Source of the DNA: DASYKT01 sp035995185
GTDB lineage: Bacteria; Acidobacteriota; Blastocatellia; Pyrinomonadales; Pyrinomonadaceae
Direction of reading: 5' to 3'
NCBI GenBank assembly: GCA_035995185.1
Contig: DASYKT010000014.1
Location: 33,209 to 97,208 of the forward strand
DNA length: 64,000 bases
Both the position numbers and the translations under genes were made by a program. Below, piece after piece: positions 27,097 through 36,068 of this stretch. A model generated the notes under the pieces. That model did not search any database. It was not told where the DNA came from and saw only the letters and a list, made by a program, of their open reading frames with translations. Each line of letters begins with the position of its first letter. The first letter of the stretch is position 1.

Positions 27097-28530
27097 TCAT
27101 CTGGGCAGCGGCTGCTGCAGATTTGCCAGCGCATAGCTTAGCACCGCCAGCACCGAGGCATTCTCCGCCAGATCTTTCGGATTAACTTTATCCAGCGTGT
27201 CGGCTGCCGTGTGGTGATAATCGAAATAAAAGCGCGCGTCGGAAAGCGGCGCGAAAGACGGCACGCCGGCCGCGGTCAGCCGGGCGGTATCGGCGCCGAC
27301 GTTAGGCGCGGTCTGCACCTGAAAAGCGCCTTGCGAAAGCAGCGCGTTTGAGATCGGGTTAAAGAAGGGCAGCGCTTCGGGCTTGCCCGCAAAAGCAAAA
27401 CCGAGCGGGTGGCCGGGGCCGAAATCCATCTCGAGCGCCGCGAAGTGTTTGGCAATGTTGGCGGATTCGTCCGCAAAATATCCCGCGCTGCCGCGTCCGC
27501 CGTTCTCTTCATTCATCCAGGCGATCACGCGAATAGTGCGTTTCGGGCGAAGTTTGAGTTGTTTCAAAATATTCGCCACCTGCATTGCCGCGGCCACACC
27601 GGAGCCGTCGTCGATCGCCCCACGCCCCAGGTCCCATGAATCCAGGTGCCCGGAAACGATCACTATTTCGTCCGGTTTCTCGCTTCCCTTCAGATCGCCG
27701 ATCACGTTATAGCTTTCGGTGTCGGGCAAAGTCTGCGGCGTAAGCGTCAGGTGAATTTTGGTCGCGCCTTGCGCGGCCAGATATGCGATCAGATCGGCGT
27801 CTTCGTTTGAAACTGCGGCCGTCGGAATTTTCGTCACGCCGTCCGGGTAACCCATCGCGCCCGTGTGCGCCAGGCGATTTTCCGAAGTCCCGGCGGAACG
27901 CACCAGCGCCGCCAGCGCGCCGAAAGGCGCCGCCGCGCCCGCGCCCGCAAAGCGGTACGCCACCGCCTGCCCGTAGGCATTTCCGGCCTGCCCGGCAAGC
28001 GCCATCTCGCGGTCGAATTTGTTATTGAAAAGAACGATCTTGCCGGCGATCTTATCTTTACCGAGCGCCGCCAGATCGGCAAAGCTATTAACCACCACGA
28101 TCTCCGCAGTGATGCCGCTGGCCGGCGTCGCCACGCTTCCGCCCAGCGCGGTCAGCACTATTTTCTGATTGGTGCCCGGCGCCATTCCGGGAAACTCAAC
28201 CAGTTCGCCGTGCTCTTCGCCGCGCACCCAATGCGGCACCATCACTTTCCCCAAGCGCACTTCCAGCCCGAGTTTTTTCAGTTCGGCCTCGACATATTTC
28301 ACGGCCTGCGCCGCCTGCGCCGAACCCGAGAGCCGAGGCCCGATGTTGTTCGACAAATACGCCACCTGCCGGTAAGCGTAATCGCTGCCGAGGGTCGCCT
28401 GCTGGATGGTTTTCAGATCGCGCAGCGTCCGGGCCGAGTAAAGTTCCGGTGTAGCTTGCGCAGCAGGCTGCTGGGCAAAAATTCCGGTGGAAAACGATAA
28501 GACAATAGCGAGGGTCAGTTGAAGCTTCAT
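27097..28530 (-). CDS. Secreted M28 family zinc aminopeptidase/carboxypeptidase
   Basis: A 477-residue protein with a signal peptide (1-19, GIFAQ). A PA (protease-associated) domain interrupts the front half (about 110-250), and the M28 peptidase domain follows. Zinc-ligand motifs are visible: SGHLDSWDLGRGAIDDGSG (histidine and bridging aspartate), NEENGGRGS (glutamates) and DYHHTAADTLD (histidine). It is close in plan to carboxypeptidase Q/plasma glutamate carboxypeptidase. It would release amino acids from peptides outside the cytoplasm. Transcribed alone. Confidence 0.88.
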   Translation of the reverse strand: MKLQLTLAIVLSFSTGIFAQQPAAQATPELYSARTLRDLKTIQQATLGSDYAYRQVAYLSNNIGPRLSGSAQAAQAVKYVEAELKKLGLEVRLGKVMVPHWVRGEEHGELVEFPGMAPGTNQKIVLTALGGSVATPASGITAEIVVVNSFADLAALGKDKIAGKIVLFNNKFDREMALAGQAGNAYGQAVAYRFAGAGAAAPFGALAALVRSAGTSENRLAHTGAMGYPDGVTKIPTAAVSNEDADLIAYLAAQGATKIHLTLTPQTLPDTESYNVIGDLKGSEKPDEIVIVSGHLDSWDLGRGAIDDGSGVAAAMQVANILKQLKLRPKRTIRVIAWMNEENGGRGSAGYFADESANIAKHFAALEMDFGPGHPLGFAFAGKPEALPFFNPISNALLSQGAFQVQTAPNVGADTARLTAAGVPSFAPLSDARFYFDYHHTAADTLDKVNPKDLAENASVLAVLSYALANLQQPLPR

Positions 28531-28679
28531 AATATTAATTATCGGATATTATCGATCATATTAGAAAACACGCGAACGCAAAAATTTGATCTTCATTTTT
28601 ACATGACTTTTACGGGCCGAAAAAAGATAAGTTTCAGGTAGAAACCTGGAATGTGTACCTCATGCCGCCCGCTCTTTTA

Positions 28680-28798
28680 ATTGCCACTAGCTTTAGCTAG
28701 CGGATAAGTTAGGGGAAAAGATCGGGTGCTTTAGCCCAACTATAATTCGGCTAAAGCTGGTTTTTTAATTCGTGTTATTTGTGTAATTCGTGGCTGAC
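28680..28798. repeat. Half elements of families B and F
   Basis: AATTGCCACTAGCTTTAGCTAG at 28680 with the inner pair GGTGCTTTAGCCC/GGCTAAAGC, but without the closing outer arm. It is followed directly by TTCGTGTTATTTGTGTAATTC (family F). The family B right arm seems to have been replaced by the family F piece. Confidence 0.7.
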
Positions 28799-28816
28799 AA
28801 AAACCGCGGGAAGTGT

Positions 28817-29812
28817 TTAAGAGGTTTTAGACAGCTTTTCCAAAAGCTTATCGGGAATTCCCCAGGTGCTTTCCTCGATCAATTTACTGGTGGAAAAATC
28901 GGAAGCCCACTCGATAAGCCTGTCTTCATTCAAGTGTTTTTTGACCTCTGCTAAAAAGACACGCGGATTTTCGGACGGTATGAAAAGCCTATTGTCGTTA
29001 TAGTATTCCAAAGCTTCTTCGTCCCCCTGCCTCGAGCCCATTGCATGCGAGCATTCCCATTGAAGCTCGGGCTTGGCCTTTTCTATCATGGATGGAACGA
29101 TGACGGGTTCCCGAAGCACGTCGTATGCCGCCGCCAGCCAGTTTAACAGCGCTCCGCGCCAGTAAATATCGTCTATCGCAAAGATCGACCCGGTCCATTC
29201 GGCGATCTCTTCCGCTTTCAAATACTTTAAATTAAAGAAGATCATGGCTGAAAGATTTTCGCTCGCGGTCCCGGTGTCCCACGGCAGCTTCCATTGATCG
29301 GCGCCATCCCGGTATTCCGTCAGAAACGCCGGACGAGAAAATTTCTCGCCCTTTTTTTCCCAAAACCGCTCGTCCATCAGCAAATGGGAAAATGTGGCGA
29401 TCACATCCTCCCTGAACCCGTCGTACTCGCCCTCAATGCCCTTCCAAAAAATATTTATAAAAGCCGAGACATTAGCTTGCAGCACATATACCGAAAAGAA
29501 ACAGCGCTCATGCGAACGCTCTATCAGGTAAGGCAGCAGATATCTAAACCACTCATCCCATTCTTCCCTGTGTCCGAAGCTGCTGGTTCCCGATACGATC
29601 TCAAAAAGTATAGGATAAGACAGGTCCTGCGGTTTTATTTTTCGCAGTGTTTCTTCACTGTTCAATTCGGGAAACATCGTCCGGTCATTGGTATTGAACC
29701 ACGCTTCGCCCATTGTTTCCTTCGGCTTTGGAAAATGCTCGCGCATACGCTCGAGGGCTTCGCGCGACGGGCCTCTGCCCGGGATCCATTTGTGTTGATT
29801 TTCGTTATTCAT
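28817..29812 (-). CDS. Hypothetical cytoplasmic protein
   Basis: A 331-residue protein from ATG 29812 (the frame can be opened one codon earlier at TTG). It is acidic, rich in W, E and F, with no signal peptide or membrane helix. It begins NNENQHKWIPGRGPSREALERMREHFPKP and has helical, HEAT-like spacing of tryptophan and leucine later on. I do not recognise a family. Its size and isolation would suit a DUF-type protein related to polymorphic-toxin immunity proteins, but nothing here shows that. Confidence 0.6.
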   Translation of the reverse strand: MNNENQHKWIPGRGPSREALERMREHFPKPKETMGEAWFNTNDRTMFPELNSEETLRKIKPQDLSYPILFEIVSGTSSFGHREEWDEWFRYLLPYLIERSHERCFFSVYVLQANVSAFINIFWKGIEGEYDGFREDVIATFSHLLMDERFWEKKGEKFSRPAFLTEYRDGADQWKLPWDTGTASENLSAMIFFNLKYLKAEEIAEWTGSIFAIDDIYWRGALLNWLAAAYDVLREPVIVPSMIEKAKPELQWECSHAMGSRQGDEEALEYYNDNRLFIPSENPRVFLAEVKKHLNEDRLIEWASDFSTSKLIEESTWGIPDKLLEKLSKTS

Positions 29813-30332
29813 CAAGGCAGCTTATTTTCAGACAGCGACAGGAAAATGTCCAGTAAATTATAGTTCCCAAAATAAAGGCATTTCGAAGATCAGCGAACGG
29901 CAAACCAGGGTTCATGATTATTTAAATTGCCGCTAAAGCCAGGGCAATTTATTTGCAGAATTTAACCACGAATCACACTAAACACACCAAACTCTGGTAC
30001 TCCGCCAACTTTCCAAATCCTTTATCGGAATAAACGACCAATTGCCTTACCCTCTGATGTTCGCCGTTCTTTAGAAGATGCGGCGCCTTGATCTTTGAAG
30101 TCCAAATCTCCCGAAAGAGCGTTAGTTTCACTTTTACGAAAAATGCGAAAAAGTGGAATTCCAAATCACGATGATCTCAAAAAAGGATGGGCAAATTAGT
30201 CAAATTCACTTTCGGACCCAACAATCAGCCCGTTTCAGCGCATTGTCCCGAAGTCTTTTACGGTCAACAGTTCGCGCTTCAAAGCGTTTCAGGTGTTTCA
30301 TTTCACACCCGCAAAAGTGAAACGCAACACCT
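29813..30332. other. Long intergenic stretch, possible gene remains
   Basis: About 520 bases with only a small family B fragment (TTGCCGCTAAAGCCAGGGCAA, 29927-29949) and short family F words (ACCACGAATCACACTAAACACACC, 29965). A 63-codon - strand frame (29973-30164) matches nothing I know. Repeated TTTCACTTTT/AAAAGTGAAA words at 30128, 30208 and 30315 are the only other structure. Confidence 0.4.
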
Positions 30333-30473
30333 ATGGAGCGGGCATCCCTGCCCGCTTCTTGTCAGTAGCGTCTGCGTTAGCAGATGCGTTTTTTATCTAA
30401 GAATTACGCATCTGCTAACGCAGACGCTACTGACACGAGCGTTCGTTGCGGGCAAGGATGCCCCAAGCTCCAT
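30333..30473. repeat. Family A palindromic element
   Basis: The outer arms are ATGGAGCGGGCATCCCTGC and GGGCAAGGATGCCCCAAGCTCCAT. The inner arms GTCAGTAGCGTCTGCGTTAGC and GCTAACGCAGACGCTACTGAC are exact reverse complements, extended by AGATGCG/CGCATCT. It lies 70 bases upstream of the S9 peptidase gene and may include part of its promoter region. Confidence 0.9.
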
Positions 30474-30545
30474 GTTTTGAACTCGCCTGCTTTAATGCGA
30501 TAATCTAAACGCTTTAACAACAATCTTTTTCGCAAGCGAGGAACT

Positions 30546-32579
30546 ATGAAACGGCTTTCTTTTCTGCTTCTTTTAACGGTTTTGTCGGCCATTTACGTCT
30601 CGGCGCAGGGCCCGGTCTGGACGGTCGACGATCTGCTCCACGGCAAGCGCGTGAGCGATCCGCAGGTTTCGCCTGACGGCCAGTGGGTGGCCTACACCGT
30701 CGGCGATCTCAATTGGGACGGCAACCGCTATGTCAACCAGGTCTACGTGGCCAGGATCGGCGGCGGCACTCCGCAGCAGGTCACCAAAACCGACAAAGGC
30801 GCCGCTTCGCAGCCGCGCTGGTCGCCGGACGGCAAACGCATCGCCTATGTGACGGGCGGACAGCTCTGGACGATGAAACCCGACGGCAGCGACACGGTGC
30901 AGATCACCACCCTCTCGAGCGGCGCGGGCCAGCCCGTCTGGTCGCCCGATAGCCACTGGCTGCTTTTTAGCTCCGACGTCTACCCGGAATGCAGCGGCGA
31001 CGATGCCTGCAACAAACGCAAGGACGACGCGGCCGATGCCAACAAGATGAAGGCCCATACGACCGACCGCCTTTTGTTCCGCCATTGGACGGGCTGGACG
31101 GATGTAAAACGCACCCATGTTTTTGTGGTGGCGGCCGAAAAGAACAGCAGGGCGCGCGAAGTGACGACCGGCGATTGGGACGCCCCGCCCTACGGAGCGG
31201 CCAGCGGCAGCGACTACGCTTTTTCACCGGACGGGCGCGAGATCGCTTACCTGCGCAATCCCGATAAGGTCGAAGCAATTTCCACCAACAGCGACATCTA
31301 TGTGGTGCCTACCGCCGGCGGCGAAGCGCGCAACATCACCGTTTCAAATAAAGGCTACGAATTTTCCCCCGTCTATACGCCGGACGGAAAATATATCATC
31401 TATCGTTCGCAGGCGACGCCCGCTTTTGAAGCCGACCGCACGCGCCTGATGCGCTACGACCGCGCAACGGGTGCGAGCACCGAACTCACCACCGGATTCG
31501 ATCTGCAGGTCGATGAATTTATCCTTTCACAGGACGGCTCGAAGATATTTTTCACCGCCGGCGACCGCGGGCACATCCCGATCTTTTCAATTCCCGTGGC
31601 GGGCGGTAAACCAAACAAGATCTGGAACACTGTTTCCGCTTCGGGTTTGAACAACGCTCTGAACGGTTCCAAACTCGTCTTTGTAACCAGCAGCATTGCC
31701 GAACCCGGCGAGATCGTGCTGGCCAGCAACGACGGCACGCAGACTGGCGGGCGTCCTTACATCAATGTCACCACGGCCAACCAGCCGGCAGGACTGGCAC
31801 CGGCCGAAGAACTTACCTGGACGGGCGCGATGAAAGCCCAGGTCCACGGCTTTATCATCAAGCCAAAAAACTTCGATCCGAACAAAAAATATCCGCTGCT
31901 GGTGATCATTCACGGCGGCCCGCAGAGCGCTTTTTACGATAGCTGGGGCTACCGCTGGAACCCGCAGGTCTTTGCCAATCAGGGCTATGTGGTCTTTATG
32001 CCGAACCCGCGCGGCTCGGTCGGCTACGGCCAGAAATTCGTTAATGACGTTTCGGCGGACTGGGGCGGCAAGGCGGCGACCGACATTCGCAACGGCGTGG
32101 CCGAGGTCATCAAGCGCTCTTATGTGGATAAAAACCGCATCGGCGCGGCCGGCGCCAGTTACGGCGGTTATATGGTCGATTGGATGATGGGACACAACAC
32201 CGACCCGCGTTTTCACTTTAAGGTGTTTTTGTCGCACGCCGGTGTGTATAACCTGGAGAGTATGATCGCGACCGAAGAACAGTGGTTCAACAACTGGGAG
32301 TTCAAGGGACAGCCCTGGACCAACCCGGTGATGTTCAACACCTGGTCGCCGCATAAATTCGCCAAGAATTTCAATACGCCGACGCTCGTCACCTGCGGCG
32401 AGATCGATTACCGCGTGCCTTATACCCAGAGCCTCGAGCTTTACACGACGCTGCAGCTAAAAGGCATCGAGTCAAAACTCATCGTCTTTCCCGACGAAGG
32501 CCACTGGATCCTCAAACCACAAAACTCGAAATACTGGTACTCCCAGGCCATCGACTGGTTTGATAAACACTTGAAGTAA
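30546..32579 (+). CDS. S9 family serine peptidase (prolyl oligopeptidase type)
   Basis: A 677-residue secreted protein (signal peptide 1-21, VSAQG). Residues about 25-400 form a beta-propeller of PD40-type repeats (VSPDGQWVAY, WSPDGKRIAY, FSPDGREIAY). The C-terminal alpha/beta hydrolase domain has the nucleophile Ser538 in GASYGGYM, an aspartate in CGEIDYRVP and a histidine in DEGHW. The HGGPQ oxyanion motif lies near residue 456. It would cleave short peptides, releasing dipeptides or acyl-amino acids. A GAGGAA ribosome site precedes the ATG. A clear terminator follows at 32633. Confidence 0.9.
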   Translation: MKRLSFLLLLTVLSAIYVSAQGPVWTVDDLLHGKRVSDPQVSPDGQWVAYTVGDLNWDGNRYVNQVYVARIGGGTPQQVTKTDKGAASQPRWSPDGKRIAYVTGGQLWTMKPDGSDTVQITTLSSGAGQPVWSPDSHWLLFSSDVYPECSGDDACNKRKDDAADANKMKAHTTDRLLFRHWTGWTDVKRTHVFVVAAEKNSRAREVTTGDWDAPPYGAASGSDYAFSPDGREIAYLRNPDKVEAISTNSDIYVVPTAGGEARNITVSNKGYEFSPVYTPDGKYIIYRSQATPAFEADRTRLMRYDRATGASTELTTGFDLQVDEFILSQDGSKIFFTAGDRGHIPIFSIPVAGGKPNKIWNTVSASGLNNALNGSKLVFVTSSIAEPGEIVLASNDGTQTGGRPYINVTTANQPAGLAPAEELTWTGAMKAQVHGFIIKPKNFDPNKKYPLLVIIHGGPQSAFYDSWGYRWNPQVFANQGYVVFMPNPRGSVGYGQKFVNDVSADWGGKAATDIRNGVAEVIKRSYVDKNRIGAAGASYGGYMVDWMMGHNTDPRFHFKVFLSHAGVYNLESMIATEEQWFNNWEFKGQPWTNPVMFNTWSPHKFAKNFNTPTLVTCGEIDYRVPYTQSLELYTTLQLKGIESKLIVFPDEGHWILKPQNSKYWYSQAIDWFDKHLK

Positions 32580-32594
32580 TATGGAGCGTTTTCT

Positions 32595-33083
32595 ATGGAG
32601 CGCGGGCACCCTTGCCCGCCTTCTGAAATTGTAAGGGCAGTCCTCGTGGCTGCCCTTTTTCTATGCAGCTAGGGGCTCCTGCCCGCTCTTTGTTTTCACA
32701 TTTCGGGATGGAGGCCGGTGCGTGTCGAAGAGAGAATTGTTACATTTTCGCATCTCTGAAAGCGTTTCGAAAAGCCGATTATTCATAAACTACAATTAGT
32801 GCTTTAAAGGGCGGTAGAACCTTGGTCTCTCGCTGGTATAGACTGGCGGTGGCGGTCTTGAGGGTTCCGGTAAAAGACGCTGTTAATAAATTTGAAAAGG
32901 AGTTTTCAATTACAGTTTTGGGAAATTTATTTCAGGGCATCTCATTTTTAAGATTTCTGGCGCATTTTTGGCGCAGGTGGCGCACTGGGGCACGCCGGCG
33001 CACGCTCCATCTCTCCCTTGTGGAAACTTGGCAGGCAAATTAAGACACGGCCTCAACGGCGGGCAGGATGCCGCGCTCCATAA
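32595..33083. repeat. Separated left and right ends of a family A element
   Basis: ATGGAGCGCGGGCACCCTTGC (from 32595) has the left-end sequence of family A. GGCGGGCAGGATGCCGCGCTC (33058-33079) has the right-end sequence. The roughly 435 bases between them hold the terminator at 32633, a pair of GGCGCA words near 32970 and no recognisable gene. It could be one element stretched by insertion, or the shell of a lost transposase gene. Confidence 0.5.
32633..32660 (+). terminator. Rho-independent terminator of the S9 peptidase gene
   Basis: AAGGGCAG and CTGCCCTT form an 8-bp stem with a 9-base loop, followed by TTTT. It lies 53 bases downstream of the peptidase stop codon, just inside the left end of a family A repeat. 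Confidence 0.75.
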
Positions 33084-33118
33084 ACGTTTTTGGCGTACCT
33101 GGCGTATAATGCCCCAAT

Positions 33119-34858
33119 ATGTTTTTGAAAATATTTCGCCCGTTTTTCCTCTTAACTTTACTCACATTTTCCGCAACGGTGCCGGCCTGGGCGCAGGCGC
33201 CGTTTGCGCCGGCTTCGACGCACGGGCAGCGCACCTATGACGTGCAGCATTACCTGATCCGCAGCACCATAAATTATGCCGAGAAGAAGGTGGACGGGCA
33301 GACGACCGTGCAGCTAAAACCGCTCGCCGATAATTTCATCAGTTTCGAACTCGACGCCGCCGGCATGAAGATCGACTCCATCACGCTGGATGACGGAGCC
33401 GCCGGAAAACCGCTGCAGTACAAAACGTTGGGCGAAAAACTGATCATCACTCTGGACCGCACCTACGGGCCGGCGGCGCTGCTCGCGGTGACGATCAAAT
33501 ACACCATCAGTACGCCGGAAAAAGGCGTTTATTTTGTCGACGAGATGAAAGAAAAAAACGGCAAGCTCGTTCACCCGCGGCAAGTGTGGACGCACGGCGA
33601 GGCCGAAGAAAATCATTTCTGGTTTCCCTGTTACGATTACCCGGACGACAAAGCGACCAGCGAGCAATACATCACCGTGCCTTCGGGCGAGGTCGCCGTG
33701 GCCAACGGCGAGATGCTCGACACCACTGAAAACATCGACGGCACCAAAACCTTTCATTACAAAATGCCGGTGCCGCATTCCACTTACCTGACATCTTTCG
33801 TGGCCGGAGATTACGCCCGGGTCGAAGCAAAATACGGGGCGATCCCGCTCGGCTATTATATGTACCGCGGCACCGAAGACGTGGGCCAGGCCGCCTATGG
33901 CAAAACGCCGCAGATGATAGCCGTTTTTGAAAAAGTGACGGGCGTAAAATTTCCCTACCCGAAATACGACCAGACGATCGTCGCGCAATTTCAATTCGGC
34001 GGGATGGAAAACATCACCGCGACCACAATGGCCGATACAGAAATTCTCGCGGCGCGGATGGAAATGATGCGCCCTTTTACGGACGACCTGGTTTCGCACG
34101 AACTGGCGCATTCGTGGTTCGGCGATCTGGTGACGTGCAAGACATGGTCGCAGCTCTGGCTTAACGAAGGCTTTGCCACTTTTATGGAAGCCGTTTTTAA
34201 AGAAAGCGAAGGCGGCCGGAAAGCCTACCTGGAAAAAGCGCGCGGCGACGCCGGGCGTTTTATGGCGGACGATCTGCATAGCGCGCTGCCGCACGCGCTG
34301 GTCAATAAATACGCCCTGCCCAACAATGAGCTTTTTGACGTGACCACTTATCAAAAGGGCGGCGTGGTGCTCTATATGCTGCGCGAAACCCTCGGCGATG
34401 AAGCCTTCTGGAAAGGCGTCAACCTTTATCTGAACCGGCACAAATTCGACAACGTGGAAACCGCCGACCTACAGGCCGCGATGGAAGAGGCTTCAGCCAA
34501 AAACCTGGACTGGTTTTTTAATCAATGGGTCTATGGCACGGGTTTCCCCGATTTGAGAATAAAAAGCAGCTACAATTTGAAGAAAAAAGCTCTCGTGCTG
34601 GACGTCGAGCAGGTACAGAAAACGCGCTCCGATATGGTACCCGCCTTCCGGCTGCCGATCGGCGTAGAGATCGTTACGCGCGGCGGCGCCGCTAACCGTT
34701 CGATCGAGATAACAAAAACAAAAGAGGTTTTTACCATCCCTGTGGCCGCGCGCCCGTCAAAAGTTTATTTCGATAAGGATGAAAAAATAATGCTCAAAAC
34801 CGTACATTTCAGCGGCACGATCCCGGTAGAAGGCGTGAGGTTTTTGGCGCTCCCGTAA
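33119..34858 (+). CDS. Secreted M1 family zinc aminopeptidase
   Basis: A 579-residue protein with a signal peptide (1-26, VPAWAQ), an N-terminal beta domain and a gluzincin catalytic domain. The zinc site is intact: His327-Glu328-x-x-His331 and Glu350 (HELAH, then LNEGFATF). The substrate-binding motif GGMEN is at 294-298. It removes N-terminal residues from peptides, probably in the periplasm or outside the cell. At 579 residues it lacks the large C-terminal helical domain of the longer aminopeptidase N forms. Transcribed alone. Confidence 0.9.
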   Translation: MFLKIFRPFFLLTLLTFSATVPAWAQAPFAPASTHGQRTYDVQHYLIRSTINYAEKKVDGQTTVQLKPLADNFISFELDAAGMKIDSITLDDGAAGKPLQYKTLGEKLIITLDRTYGPAALLAVTIKYTISTPEKGVYFVDEMKEKNGKLVHPRQVWTHGEAEENHFWFPCYDYPDDKATSEQYITVPSGEVAVANGEMLDTTENIDGTKTFHYKMPVPHSTYLTSFVAGDYARVEAKYGAIPLGYYMYRGTEDVGQAAYGKTPQMIAVFEKVTGVKFPYPKYDQTIVAQFQFGGMENITATTMADTEILAARMEMMRPFTDDLVSHELAHSWFGDLVTCKTWSQLWLNEGFATFMEAVFKESEGGRKAYLEKARGDAGRFMADDLHSALPHALVNKYALPNNELFDVTTYQKGGVVLYMLRETLGDEAFWKGVNLYLNRHKFDNVETADLQAAMEEASAKNLDWFFNQWVYGTGFPDLRIKSSYNLKKKALVLDVEQVQKTRSDMVPAFRLPIGVEIVTRGGAANRSIEITKTKEVFTIPVAARPSKVYFDKDEKIMLKTVHFSGTIPVEGVRFLALP

Positions 34859-34860
34859 AC

Positions 34861-35067
34861 CGATTTTAGATTTTGGATTGCCGATTTTGGATTTGTTTTT
34901 TAGTGTTGTTTCGTGCGATTTCGTGGTTTCAGTCTTAATTTCTTTCGCGTCGACGGCTGTCGTTTAGTGTTTTTCGTGTGTTTCGTGGTTAAGCTGTTCA
35001 ATTCATTTTAACCACGAACACACCAAAAACACGAATCTAAAATCCCCGATATAAAATCCAAAATCGA
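34861..35067. repeat. Nested element: family H arms around family F arms
   Basis: The outer arms are GATTTTAGATTTTGGATTGC (34863) and a complementary run ending AAAATCCAAAATCG (35064). The inner arms are TTTCGTGTGTTTCGTGGTTAA and TTAACCACGAACACACC, with a second TTTCGTGCGATTTCGTGG unit on the left only. It fills the gap between the convergent M1 peptidase and formyltransferase genes. Confidence 0.85.
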
Positions 35068-35069
35068 CA

Positions 35070-35906
35070 TCATTCTCTTTCAAAATCCAGCGCTTCATAG
35101 ATCCCGTTGCTGAGTTCGACCAGCTCTGACCGGTCGGCGATGGTATGGTCGATATCGCTGATGCGCCCGCTCCAGATGCGCAGGACGCTGCCGTCTTCTT
35201 TTTTCACGAACGCCCCGGGATAGGGCCGGGTGGTCGCGCGCACCAGCCGGTCAACCTGTTCCACCGTCATTCCCCAGGTTATCCGGCCGTCGTCCGGCGT
35301 GCGGCCTTCCCAGATCGTCGCCCTCGATCCATCCTGTGTCTTTAGTTCAAGCGTATCATTAACCAAAGAGGGCCAAACATTGTGAATAATTGTTTTGTGC
35401 GCTTCATTTACACGTTTATAGAGGGTCGTGGCTGTTTCGTCATCGGCGATCGGCAGCACTTCCTGCGCTAGAATTTCACCGGTATCGACACCGACGTCTA
35501 GTTTAAAAAGGGTCACGCCCGTCTGCGTCAGGCCTTTTAGAATAGCGTTCGGGATGGGCGCGCGGCCGCGGCCTTCCGGTAATAACGTAGGGTGAATGCC
35601 CAGCACGCCGCGGTTTGGCGCATTGAGCACCGCTTGCCCCGCGATCTGCGACCAGCCGATGATAAAAAGCCAGTCAATTCCGCGGTCTTTGATGGCTTTG
35701 ATAGCGTCTTCGTCGTTGATATGACGGACTTTGACGAGGTCGATGCCGTTCTCAGCGCAAAAATCGTCGATAAAGACGCGGCCGGATTTACTCTGCGCTT
35801 TATCGTCAGTGAGCGTGATGGCAAGATCGAGCTTTCCGCCCGCCGCATAGATCGCTTCCATGCAGGCCAGCCCGAGTTGGACACAAGTTACAAAACCAAA
35901 TCGCAT
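35070..35906 (-). CDS. Formyltransferase-like protein (Fmt/ArnA family)
   Basis: A 278-residue protein with the formyltransferase N-terminal Rossmann domain. It has the substrate/folate motif HPTLLPEGRGRAPIPNAI (residues about 100-118) and the aspartate motif DVGVDTGEIL. A C-terminal Fmt-like domain includes GRTPDDGRITWGM and VRATTRPYPGAF. The family uses 10-formyl-tetrahydrofolate. It is shorter than Met-tRNA formyltransferase (about 310). Its place downstream of a sugar transferase and a PIG-L deacetylase makes formylation of an amino-sugar more likely than a tRNA role. Cytoplasmic. Confidence 0.75.
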   Translation of the reverse strand: MRFGFVTCVQLGLACMEAIYAAGGKLDLAITLTDDKAQSKSGRVFIDDFCAENGIDLVKVRHINDEDAIKAIKDRGIDWLFIIGWSQIAGQAVLNAPNRGVLGIHPTLLPEGRGRAPIPNAILKGLTQTGVTLFKLDVGVDTGEILAQEVLPIADDETATTLYKRVNEAHKTIIHNVWPSLVNDTLELKTQDGSRATIWEGRTPDDGRITWGMTVEQVDRLVRATTRPYPGAFVKKEDGSVLRIWSGRISDIDHTIADRSELVELSNGIYEALDFERE

Positions 35907-35959
35907 AAGTTAATAGAGTTTATAGAGTTTATGGAGTTGTGAGTCAAGCCTAATAGTTT

Positions 35960-36063
35960 GTAGCGCCGGCGTCTCGCCGGCTGTCGCGTGGGCGTCCCGC
36001 CCGCGCTGCTGAAGAATGACGGCGAGACGCCATCAGGACAGCCGCCGAGACGGCGGCGCTACG
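35960..36063. repeat. Family G element
   Basis: It is bounded by GTAGCGCCGGCG and CGGCGGCGCTACG. Serial hairpins are GCCGGCGTCTCGCCGGC, GGGCGTCCCGCCC, GGCGAGACGCC and GCCGCCGAGACGGCGGC. The loop-side GTCTC/GTCCC word (or its complement GAGAC) is constant while the stems differ with matched changes. It sits between the sugar transferase and formyltransferase genes. Confidence 0.85.
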
Positions 36064-36068
36064 ATAAG

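Noticed and set aside
29973..30164. Open frame of 63 codons on the - strand
   Set aside because: No ribosome site, no family likeness, and one end lies in repeat words. Mentioned only as possible gene remains.
33119..34858. Leukotriene A4 hydrolase-type epoxide activity for the M1 protein
   Set aside because: Overall plan and length fit a general aminopeptidase; nothing visible supports epoxide hydrolase activity.
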